A stretch of 5,802 bases of DNA from CAYQPF01 sp964419225. GTDB lineage: Bacteria; Cloacimonadota; Cloacimonadia; Cloacimonadales; CAYQPF01. The notes beneath the pieces were generated by a model that saw only the letters and a program-made list of their open reading frames with translations, was not told the DNA's origin and ran no database searches. Made by a program: the position numbers and the translations under genes. Positions 1-5,793 of this stretch are shown piece by piece (positions within the stretch are counted from its first letter, which is position 1; every line of letters starts with the position of its first letter). Where the stretch lies: the NCBI GenBank assembly GCA_964419225.1, contig CAYQPF010000239.1, forward strand, positions 1-5,802, given 5' to 3'.

Positions 1-42
1 CGTTCGAGGAATATTTCTAATTTTTGATGCTGGAATTGACAT
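1..42 (-). CDS. 5' end of an unrecognised divergent gene (partial)
   Basis: Read on the minus strand, an ATG at 42-40 opens a frame that stays open to the window edge and encodes MSIPASKIRNIPRT. It is preceded by a very good ribosome binding site, AGGAGG (complement of 52-57), nine bases upstream of the ATG, and by a plausible promoter at 98-124. The start call therefore rests on the translation signals rather than on coding length. Only 14 residues are visible and I do not recognise the family. The gene is divergent from the restriction-modification operon and shares its upstream control region. It could be an unrelated chromosomal neighbour or another accessory gene. The competing plus-strand frames over these bases hit stops quickly (TAA at 18-20, TGA at 25-27, TAG at 68-70) and show no sign of being the end of a rightward gene. 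Confidence 0.6.
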   Translation of the reverse strand, partial: MSIPASKIRNIPRT

Positions 43-89
43 TTACCGATGCCTCCTCATATACATATAGTATCACACTCCTATCTTAG

Positions 90-123
90 TGGTATATATT
101 ATATGATGCATACATATATACCA
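90..123. repeat. 10-bp inverted repeat over the divergent promoter (possible operator)
   Basis: TGGTATATAT at 90-99 and ATATATACCA at 114-123 are perfect reverse complements separated by 14 bases, and an ATGCAT palindrome (106-111) lies in the spacer. The two arms cover the -10 and -35 regions proposed for the leftward gene, which is how a repressor operator would be placed. The centres of the arms are 24 bases apart, a little over two helical turns. The alternative is a low-stability AT-rich hairpin or chance symmetry in an AT-rich region. No run of T follows, so it does not look like a terminator. Confidence 0.4.
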
Positions 124-124
124 A
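98..124 (-). promoter_or_regulatory. Candidate promoter of the divergent leftward gene
   Basis: On the minus strand there is a perfect -10 box TATAAT (complement of 98-103) and a four-of-six -35 match TTGGTA (complement of 119-124). The spacer is 15 bases, which is shorter than the ideal 17. Transcription would start near 91, leaving about 50 bases of leader before the ATG at 42. The region is very AT-rich, so a TATAAT could arise by chance. The position relative to a strong ribosome binding site supports the call. Confidence 0.4.
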
Positions 125-290
125 AATGATGTCTACTCTTCCAATGACATGTTGCACCAGTTTTTATTTAGATTTCCTGCTCTTTACTTTTCAGCTATTT
201 GAACTTGAAATGCTTCTAATGAAATAAAAGAAATACTGCGTATTTTATTGAATTTATCCTGAACTTATTGTTTTTATTTATCTGAAGGCA
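124..290. other. Non-coding part of the divergent intergenic region
   Basis: With the promoter sites on either side, this makes up the roughly 307-base gap between the leftward start (42) and the rightward start (350). I find no coding frame with a ribosome binding site, no tRNA-like fold and no T-tailed hairpin. An 11-base direct repeat, GTTTTTATTTA, occurs at 160-170 and 270-280, but it is low-complexity and I attach no function to it. Confidence 0.5.
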
Positions 291-299
291 TGATACAAT
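268..299 (+). promoter_or_regulatory. Extended -10 promoter of the restriction-modification operon
   Basis: TACAAT at 294-299 is a five-of-six match to the -10 consensus and is preceded by TG at 291-292 with one intervening base, giving an extended -10. The best upstream hexamer, TTGTTT at 268-273, is 20 bases away, too far for a normal -35. The promoter therefore probably depends on the extended -10. Transcription would begin near 306, about 44 bases ahead of the regulator's ATG. I see no equally good promoter before the methylase genes, so the downstream genes may be co-transcribed from here. Confidence 0.5.
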
Positions 300-302
300 A
301 AT

Positions 303-328
303 AAGTATAAAAAGTACACCGAAGTATA
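303..328 (+). repeat. Three AAGTAYA direct repeats at the transcription start (candidate operator)
   Basis: AAGTATA (303-309), AAGTACA (312-318) and AAGTATA (322-328) recur with start-to-start distances of 9 and 10 bases, close to one helical turn, so all three present the same DNA face. They begin at the predicted transcription start and end just before the ribosome binding site of the helix-turn-helix gene. A protein bound there could block transcription. A related AAGTATG lies at 593-599, ahead of the nuclease-methylase gene. That this is the binding site of the neighbouring regulator is inference. The motif is AT-rich and short, so chance is not excluded. Confidence 0.4.
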
Positions 329-349
329 TTTTTAGGTGGAGGTAACACT

Positions 350-574
350 ATGGCTTTTTCTTATAATAATCTATGGAAGCTATTGATTGATAAAAATATG
401 AATAAAACTGCGCTAAAAAATGCTATAGGAATAACACCCACAACTCTTGCAAGGTTAAGTAAGAATCAAAATGTTACAATGGATGTATTAGGGAAAATTT
501 GTTGCGAATTAAAATGCAATATTGAAAATATTGTAGAGTATATAGATGATGATACCGAGGGATCGTTGAATTAA
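350..574 (+). CDS. Small Cro/C1-type helix-turn-helix regulator, likely controller of the restriction-modification genes
   Basis: This 74-residue protein is essentially one Xre-family (HTH_26-like) DNA-binding domain. Residues 5-15 form the first helix (YNNLWKLLIDK), and M17-NKTALKNAIGI fits the second helix and turn. P30-TTLARLSKN fits the recognition helix, and VTMDVLGKICCELKCNIENIVEY (42-64) matches the final helices typical of the family. An acidic tail follows (DDD at 66-68). There is no extra catalytic or ligand-binding domain. The start is set by GGAGG at 338-342, seven bases before the ATG. The gene lies 56 bases upstream of the nuclease-methylase and in the same direction. That is where controller proteins of restriction-modification systems sit, delaying nuclease expression until methylation is established. 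Its likely action is cytosolic binding at its own promoter, where direct repeats occur (303-328). The family call is firm; the control role is inferred from position. Confidence 0.88.
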   Translation: MAFSYNNLWKLLIDKNMNKTALKNAIGITPTTLARLSKNQNVTMDVLGKICCELKCNIENIVEYIDDDTEGSLN

Positions 575-594
575 AATGAGCATTACGATTTTAA
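571..594. repeat. Weak 7-bp inverted repeat between the regulator and nuclease genes
   Basis: TTAAAAT at 571-577 and ATTTTAA at 588-594 are reverse complements around a 10-base loop and overlap the stop codon of the regulator gene. All seven pairs are A-T, so a transcript hairpin would be unstable and no T-run follows, which argues against a terminator. It could be an operator, and AAGTATG (593-599) partly overlaps it, but the support is thin. Confidence 0.2.
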
Positions 595-630
595 GTATGC
601 CACAAATTATTTTTTAGGAGACTGTAAGCT

Positions 631-3600
631 ATGAATATACATGAATTGGTTGAAAAATATAAAGCAGATAGAAACGCTTTTTTAAATCCTACTTACAATG
701 AAACTCAATTACGAAACGACTTTATTGATCCTTTTTTAAAATGTTTTGGATGGGATGTTGATAATATCAAGGGAAAGACCCATTTTTTACGAGATGTAAT
801 TCAAGAGGAATATATAGTTATAGAAGATGAAGTCACTAAGAAAAATCCGGATTATACTCTTCGAATAAATGGAACAAGAAAGCTGTTTATTGAAGTTAAG
901 AAACCTTCTATAAATGTTTTTAAATCGGCTAAAGCAGCGTTCCAAACAAGAAGATATGGGTGGAGTGCTAACCTTGGAATTTCAATACTTACTAATTTTG
1001 AGCATTTAATTATTTATGATTGTAGATTTAAGCCTAATTTAGCAGACAATGAACATATAGCTAGATACAAATATTTCTCATATGAAGAATACGAGGAGGC
1101 TAGTTATGAAATTAAAAACTTGATTTCATATGATGCAGCTAATTCAGGCGATTTGGATGAAATGTTCAATATTGATAAAAGAAATGGAAATACATTTGAT
1201 GAGTACTTCTTACAACAGATTGAAAGCTGGCGAGAAAAACTTGCTATAACTGCAATTAAAAATAATACGAATTTGAACGAAGAAGATATTAACATCGTTA
1301 TTCAAAGGCTTTTGAACAGAATCATTTTTCTTAGGATTTGTGAAGATAGAACTATCGAAAAATATGAAACAATTAAAGGAATTAAAAACTATGATGAGCT
1401 AAAGGCAGTATTCAAAAAATCTGATAAAAAGTTCAACTCAGGACTGTTTGATTTTATCGAAGATACAATATCGCTTGAAGTTGATATTGATGCGGAAGTA
1501 TTGATAGAAATTTTTAGTGAGTTGTATTTCCCACAAAGCCCCTATGATTTTTCTGTTGTTGATCCAACAATATTGAGCCAGATATATGAACGATTTTTAG
1601 GCCGAAAAGTATCTATAGATTCTGGCCGTACATTTCATATGATGGAGGCACCTGAAGTATCAGCGTCAAGTGGTGTTGTACCGACGCCCAAAATTATTGT
1701 AGAGCAGATAGTGAAGGACACATTAACACCTCTAGTAGAAGGTAAGAATTTTAGTGAACTATGTGATTTGCATATAGCTGATATTTGCTGCGGATCTGGG
1801 ACTTTCCTAATTTCTACATATGATTTTCTATTAGAAAAGATGTTGGGAAAGATAATAGAAGACGATGTATATGATCCTGATTTGGTATACGAAGTTGACG
1901 GTGAAGGGCTAACTTTTACATTGAAAGGCAAAAGGAAAATCTTAGAAAATAATTTATTTGGTGTTGATATTAATCCATATGCTGTAGAGGTGACAGAACT
2001 TAGCTTGTTATTAAAGCTATTAGAAGGTGAAGATGATGCATCAGTTAATAATTTTATTTATCAGCATTCTGAAAAAGTCTTACCGAATTTAAAATTCAAT
2101 ATTAAATGCGGGAATTCTTTAGTTGATAGTAAATTTTTTGAATTTATGCCAGAAGCACTTGATGATAATGAACTTCTGTTTAATGTTAAACCTTTTGACT
2201 GGGAAGAAGAGTTTTCTAATATAATGACGAATGGTGGCTTTGACGCAATTGTAGGGAATCCACCTTATGTTCGTATTCAAAATATGCAAAGATATAATCC
2301 TGAAGAGATTAGGTATTATCAGGCATCGGCCTCACAATATACTGTTGCAAAAAAGGCAACAATTGATAAGTATTTTGTGTTTGTTCAGAGAGCTATTGAG
2401 CTACTTAATCCAACAGGCTTCTTAGGTTATATAGTTCCGCACAAGTTTTTCCTTACTAAAGGTGGAAAAGAACTGAGAAAGTTTATTACGGAGAATCATC
2501 AAATATTAAAAATTATCCATTTTGGCGTCACCCAGGTCTTCCCTGAAAGATCGACGTATACAGCGATTTTAATACTACAAGCGAGCAAGATCTTAGAGTT
2601 CGAATTTAAGAAAGTGAACAAAATATCAGCGGAGGCTTTATCCTCGGAAGAACATACTCATAAATATAAAACAGAGAAATATAGTTCTGATCCTTGGATA
2701 TTCCTATCACCTGAAACTGAGGCGATCTTTGATAAATTCGATTGTGAAGAATTTGAGAGGCTCGGAGATATCACAGATATAACTGTGGGGTTGCAAACAA
2801 GTGCTGATAAAATTTATATTTTTGTCCCTGAAGATGAAACTGAAAATACATTTATTTTTAATTATATAGGAAAAAAATATGAGATAGAAAAGTCCATATG
2901 CCGATCAGCAATATATGACTTATCTTTTAATGCCTTTGATAGTATTCAGGGTAATGCACAGATGATTTTCCCATATGTAATCGAAAATGGAGAAGCTATT
3001 CTTATACATGAAGTAGCCTTAGAAAATGAGTATCCACTAGCATGGAAATATTTAAATGAATATAAAGCAGATCTTGAAAAGAGAAGCTTACAGGGCAGTG
3101 ATCCTAAGTGGTATCAATTTGGTCGTTCTCAAAGTCTTGTTAAATTTCATAATACAGAAAAATTGATCTGGTCAGTTCTTGCAACGAAGCCTCCTTATGT
3201 ACTTGATACGAACAATCTATTATTTACCGGTGGTGGCAACGGTCCGTATTACAGTTTGCTTAACGAGTCTAAATATTCTATACTTTACTTTTTAGGGATT
3301 CTATCGCATCCTGTAATAGAAAACATGGTAAAGGCAGGCGCTAGTGAATTTAGAGGATCTTATTACTCCCATGGCAAGCAATTTATTGAGAAGATACCAA
3401 TTAAGAAGATTGATTTTACCGTTGAAGACGAAGTTGGAAGGTACAATTTAGTTGTAAAAATAGTAGATAATCTAATAAAAACAACTGCTCAATTTAAGAT
3501 TGAGAAAAATGGTGCTCGTAAAAGAGTCATTGATAGAAAACTGAGGACTTTATTTAATCAGCTTATTCAGTTGATTAATAAACTTTATCAAATAAGTGAT

Positions 3601-3660
3601 GAAGAATTTACAACCGTATTGAACGATGAAATGTTGTTCATTGCTATAGGAGAAGAATAA
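631..3660 (+). CDS. Type IIG restriction enzyme: fused PD-(D/E)XK nuclease, N6-adenine methyltransferase and specificity domain (Eco57I-like)
   Basis: This 1009-residue cytosolic enzyme should cleave DNA at a fixed distance from its site and methylate an adenine within it using S-adenosylmethionine. An HsdR_N-like nuclease domain spans roughly residues 1-150. It starts with the family pattern ETQLRNDFIDPFLKCFGWD and carries D74 in NPDY and E88-x-K90 in IEVKK, so the PD-(D/E)XK site is intact. A helical linker follows (about 180-340). The methylase core has motif X near GVVPTP (348-353), motif I DICCGSGTF (384-392), motif II GVDINPY (444-450), CGNSL (493-497) and catalytic NPPY (543-546). A TaqI-like target recognition region (about 710-925) includes VGLQTSADKIYIF and ASEFRGSYYSHGKQF, followed by a helical tail. 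The length is close to the 997 residues of Eco57I. AGGAG at 616-620 sits ten bases before the ATG. No frameshift or lost catalytic residue is seen. Specificity cannot be predicted. Confidence 0.93.
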   Translation: MNIHELVEKYKADRNAFLNPTYNETQLRNDFIDPFLKCFGWDVDNIKGKTHFLRDVIQEEYIVIEDEVTKKNPDYTLRINGTRKLFIEVKKPSINVFKSAKAAFQTRRYGWSANLGISILTNFEHLIIYDCRFKPNLADNEHIARYKYFSYEEYEEASYEIKNLISYDAANSGDLDEMFNIDKRNGNTFDEYFLQQIESWREKLAITAIKNNTNLNEEDINIVIQRLLNRIIFLRICEDRTIEKYETIKGIKNYDELKAVFKKSDKKFNSGLFDFIEDTISLEVDIDAEVLIEIFSELYFPQSPYDFSVVDPTILSQIYERFLGRKVSIDSGRTFHMMEAPEVSASSGVVPTPKIIVEQIVKDTLTPLVEGKNFSELCDLHIADICCGSGTFLISTYDFLLEKMLGKIIEDDVYDPDLVYEVDGEGLTFTLKGKRKILENNLFGVDINPYAVEVTELSLLLKLLEGEDDASVNNFIYQHSEKVLPNLKFNIKCGNSLVDSKFFEFMPEALDDNELLFNVKPFDWEEEFSNIMTNGGFDAIVGNPPYVRIQNMQRYNPEEIRYYQASASQYTVAKKATIDKYFVFVQRAIELLNPTGFLGYIVPHKFFLTKGGKELRKFITENHQILKIIHFGVTQVFPERSTYTAILILQASKILEFEFKKVNKISAEALSSEEHTHKYKTEKYSSDPWIFLSPETEAIFDKFDCEEFERLGDITDITVGLQTSADKIYIFVPEDETENTFIFNYIGKKYEIEKSICRSAIYDLSFNAFDSIQGNAQMIFPYVIENGEAILIHEVALENEYPLAWKYLNEYKADLEKRSLQGSDPKWYQFGRSQSLVKFHNTEKLIWSVLATKPPYVLDTNNLLFTGGGNGPYYSLLNESKYSILYFLGILSHPVIENMVKAGASEFRGSYYSHGKQFIEKIPIKKIDFTVEDEVGRYNLVVKIVDNLIKTTAQFKIEKNGARKRVIDRKLRTLFNQLIQLINKLYQISDEEFTTVLNDEMLFIAIGEE

Positions 3661-5306
3661 TGGGCCAATTGAATGGAAAGTTAAGTGCACAGAAATTAAG
3701 GGGTGGTTATTATACCCCTCAAGTTATTGCTGATTTTTTATGCAAATGGAGTATACAAGAGAATACAAACAGTGTACTTGAACCTAGTTGCGGCGATGGT
3801 AGTTTTATTGAGTCAGCAATACGTAGATTTAAAGAACTTAACAAAAATAATGATCAGCTAGAGAAAATAATTACAGGTGTTGAATTAATAGAGGAGGAAG
3901 TTGTAAAAGCTAAGAACAGAGCAAATAATCTAGGGATTAGTAAAAACACTATTGTAAACAGCGATTTCTTTCATTATGTAAAAGAAAACAAGAATAAAAA
4001 ATATGACGCAATTATTGGCAACCCACCATTTATAAGATATCAGAACTTTCCTGAAGAACATCGAAAAATTGCAATAGAGATTATGCAGGATTTAGGTTTG
4101 AATCCGAATAGGCTTACTAATATTTGGGTTCCATTTCTTGTAGTATCGGCATCAATGCTAAGTGATAATGGCAAACTTGCTATGGTTATCCCGGCCGAAC
4201 TATTTCAAGTAAAGTATGCTGCTGAGACTAGGATATTTTTATCAAAGTTCTTTGATCGTATTACGATAATCACATTTAGAAAGCTGATTTTTGAAGATAT
4301 CCAACAAGAAGTTGTGCTTCTACTTTGTGAAAAACTTGTTGACCATGGCAAAGGCATTCGGTTAATTGAATGCGATAGCTTAGATGAATTAGATACAATC
4401 GATTTTAAAGTGATTAATGGTTCAAATGTTAAACCAATTGATCATAGCACTGAAAAATGGACAAAGTATTTCTTAGATGAAGATGAAATAATTCTTTTAA
4501 AAAAGCTGAAAGCCGATAAGCGGGCTGTACCTTGCAAAGATGTATTTAGTACTGAAGTTGGCTTGGTTACAGGAAGAAATGAATTCTTTATGTTGAAGGA
4601 AGATCAAGTAAAAGAATGGAATTTAGAGGAATATACAATACCTGTTGTAAGTAAATCAAATCAATTAAAGGGAATTATATTTTCTGAAGAAGATTTTCAT
4701 GAAAACTCGAATGCACAGAAAGCAACGCATTTATTCTTACCACCTGATAAAGATTTCGAAGAATTACCAGAAGTGTGTAAGAAGTATATCAAATATGGTG
4801 AGGAAAAGGGATTTCACGAAGGATATAAAACTAGTATTCGAAAACGTTGGTATATCACCCCATCTAGATGGGTTCCGGATGCATTTGCTTTGAGGCAAGT
4901 AGGAGACTATCCCAAAATAATTCTAAATGAAACGGGTGCATCTTCAACAGACACTATTCATCGAATTCGATTTAAGGAAGGTATTAATTCTAGGGTAGCC
5001 GCTGTTTCATTTATTAATTCACTAACATTTGCTTTTTCAGAAGTAACAGGTCGCAGTTATGGAGGAGGTGTTATGACCTTTGAGCCATCAGAAACTGCTG
5101 AAATTAGGATTCCTTCTTTTGCTAACTTGTCTGTTGAATTTGATAAAGTCGATGTATTGATTCGAAAAAGAGAGATTGAAAAAGTCCTTGATATTGTAGA
5201 TGAAGCTCTACTTATTAAGTATCATGGATTTAGCCGAGAAGAAGTTAATCAACTACGTAGAATTTGGAAAAAGTTATCGCAAAGAAGACTTAATAGGAAG
5301 AAATAG
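3660..5306 (+). CDS. Stand-alone N6-adenine DNA methyltransferase, companion of the Type IIG enzyme
   Basis: This 548-residue enzyme should transfer a methyl group from S-adenosylmethionine to adenine N6, shielding the host's own sites. Motifs appear in the gamma-class (TaqI-like) order: X at GGYYTP (15-20), I at EPSCGDGSF (41-49), II at GVELIEEE (73-80), III at NSDFF (100-104), catalytic NPPF (121-124) and VI at KLAMVIPAELF (172-182). The rest is a target recognition region (about 290-490), including VGLVTGRNEFF (300-310) and GRSYGGGVMTF (464-474), then a basic helical end. No nuclease motif is present. The size nearly equals M.Eco57I (544 residues). The start is fixed by a TAATG overlap with the preceding stop and by AGGAGA at 3648-3653, six bases upstream, so the two proteins are translationally coupled. 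The adenine-specific call is strong. That it shares the target of the upstream enzyme is inferred from gene order and the Eco57I precedent. Confidence 0.93.
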   Translation: MGQLNGKLSAQKLRGGYYTPQVIADFLCKWSIQENTNSVLEPSCGDGSFIESAIRRFKELNKNNDQLEKIITGVELIEEEVVKAKNRANNLGISKNTIVNSDFFHYVKENKNKKYDAIIGNPPFIRYQNFPEEHRKIAIEIMQDLGLNPNRLTNIWVPFLVVSASMLSDNGKLAMVIPAELFQVKYAAETRIFLSKFFDRITIITFRKLIFEDIQQEVVLLLCEKLVDHGKGIRLIECDSLDELDTIDFKVINGSNVKPIDHSTEKWTKYFLDEDEIILLKKLKADKRAVPCKDVFSTEVGLVTGRNEFFMLKEDQVKEWNLEEYTIPVVSKSNQLKGIIFSEEDFHENSNAQKATHLFLPPDKDFEELPEVCKKYIKYGEEKGFHEGYKTSIRKRWYITPSRWVPDAFALRQVGDYPKIILNETGASSTDTIHRIRFKEGINSRVAAVSFINSLTFAFSEVTGRSYGGGVMTFEPSETAEIRIPSFANLSVEFDKVDVLIRKREIEKVLDIVDEALLIKYHGFSREEVNQLRRIWKKLSQRRLNRKK

Positions 5307-5352
5307 GAATTTTTTGAATATTTTTATGAATATAATGGATGGAGGATAATAA

Positions 5353-5709
5353 ATGAAAATACAGCTAAACGATTTCAATCATTATAGAAATCAACCAGTA
5401 GAAACCGATGGAAACTCGATTGATGTAGTATCTACTTCAATGAACACTACTGTAACTTCCCCAATAATTCTAAGAAGATCTGAAGGCGTAAAGGTATCTT
5501 TTTCCCCCACTCTAGTTAATAATGAAAAATTACCAGAAAAGTCGTTATCGGGGAAATTAGTTTATGAAAGAAAGAAAAAGAAAGATAATGAATTTCCGAT
5601 TGAAAAAATTACTCGACAATCAGTCAAAGTTGGGGAAGTAATAGAATTGCTGAGCAAATTCAGCTTGATCTTTTATCAAAGCCCAGAGGATCCACTCCCA
5701 GGGCTTTAA
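5353..5709 (+). CDS. Protein of unknown function, possibly the N-terminal remnant of a longer gene
   Basis: This 118-residue frame has a convincing start (GGAGG at 5341-5345, seven bases before the ATG) and follows the methylase by 46 bases on the same strand, so it is probably co-transcribed. I do not recognise a family with confidence. It has no signal peptide or membrane segment. Residues 31-72 look strand-forming (TTVTSPIILRRSEGVKVSF, then SGKLVYERKKKK), and a basic patch KKKK (74-77) precedes EFPIEKITRQSVKVGEVIEL. The style up to about residue 100 is that of a folded domain. The last 18 residues (SKFSLIFYQS, then PEDPLPGL) look unlike the rest, and protein-like sequence appears in another frame just beyond. 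That suggests a frameshift or truncation. A tentative idea is the N-terminal region of a DUF4263/Shedu-type defence nuclease, but no nuclease motif is present and this rests only on general resemblance. Confidence 0.65.
   Translation: MKIQLNDFNHYRNQPVETDGNSIDVVSTSMNTTVTSPIILRRSEGVKVSFSPTLVNNEKLPEKSLSGKLVYERKKKKDNEFPIEKITRQSVKVGEVIELLSKFSLIFYQSPEDPLPGL
5649..5664 (+). repeat. Short hairpin GCTGA/TCAGC inside the end of the unknown gene
   Basis: GCTGA (5649-5653) and TCAGC (5660-5664) can form a five-pair stem with a six-base loop, followed by TTGATCTTTT. It resembles a weak intrinsic terminator in shape but the stem is short and the T-run is broken. It marks the point where the reading frame of the unknown gene stops looking like normal coding sequence. 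Confidence 0.25.
5678..5707. repeat. Inverted repeat AAAGCCC/GGGCTTT at the 3' end of the unknown gene
   Basis: AAAGCCC (5678-5684) and GGGCTTT (5701-5707) are perfect 7-bp reverse complements around a 16-base loop that contains a GGATCC palindrome (5688-5693). The stem has four G-C pairs, more GC-rich than its surroundings. No T-run follows on either strand, so an intrinsic terminator is doubtful. The alternatives are a bidirectional weak terminator, a recombination or insertion scar, or chance. It includes the stop codon of the preceding frame. Confidence 0.35.
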
Positions 5710-5760
5710 ACACATCTTTGAATTGTTTGAATAATGTCAATAATAAAAAGGAGACCAACT

Positions 5761-5793
5761 ATGAATTGTCAAGAGGAAAGTGAGGGGAAATAG
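5761..5793 (+). CDS. Ten-codon reading frame behind a strong ribosome binding site (leader peptide or coincidence)
   Basis: AAAGGAG at 5747-5753 lies seven bases before an ATG at 5761, which is ideal spacing, yet the frame encodes only MNCQEESEGK before a TAG. A second purine-rich run (GAGGGG, 5782-5787) follows close to the window end and could serve a gene starting beyond it. The frame may be a short leader peptide, the start of a gene broken by an early stop, or a chance purine run. There is no run of regulatory codons (such as repeated Trp or His) and no paired hairpin visible within the window to support attenuation. Confidence 0.25.
   Translation: MNCQEESEGK

Noticed and set aside
160..280. 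Direct repeat GTTTTTATTTA at 160-170 and 270-280.
   Set aside because: Eleven bases of T/A-rich low-complexity sequence, 110 bases apart, are expected by chance in so AT-rich a region.
1104..1931. Minus-strand frames of 63 and 98 codons inside the nuclease-methylase gene (1104-1295 and 1635-1931).
   Set aside because: They lie opposite well-supported coding sequence with conserved domains, lack convincing ribosome binding sites, and have low-complexity serine-rich translations typical of shadows.
4699..4893. Plus-strand 64-codon frame within the second methylase gene.
   Set aside because: It is out of frame inside a conserved target recognition region and has no good ribosome binding site.
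631..5306. BREX (PglX) or DISARM methylase identity.
   Set aside because: The large protein carries its own PD-(D/E)XK nuclease, and no helicase, PglZ-like or other BREX or DISARM partner is in the window. A Type IIG pair explains all the motifs.
5331..5336. TATAAT ahead of the fourth gene as a separate promoter.
   Set aside because: Transcription would start inside the ribosome binding site, and the nearest -35-like TTGAAT (5314-5319) is only 11 bases away. Read-through from the methylase gene is more likely.
282..5485. Eight CTGAAG hexamers on the plus strand (282, 1652, 2300, 2828, 4051, 4552, 4684, 5480) and none noticed as CTTCAG.
   Set aside because: Seven of the eight are in frame as (C/A/T)CT-GAA-G, that is Pro, Thr or Ser followed by Glu, so codon choice explains the strand bias. 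It gives no evidence on the enzyme's specificity.
5717..5732. Tandem TTTGAAT (5717-5723 and 5726-5732), also present at 5313-5319.
   Set aside because: It is short and AT-rich, and no promoter or binding context supports it.
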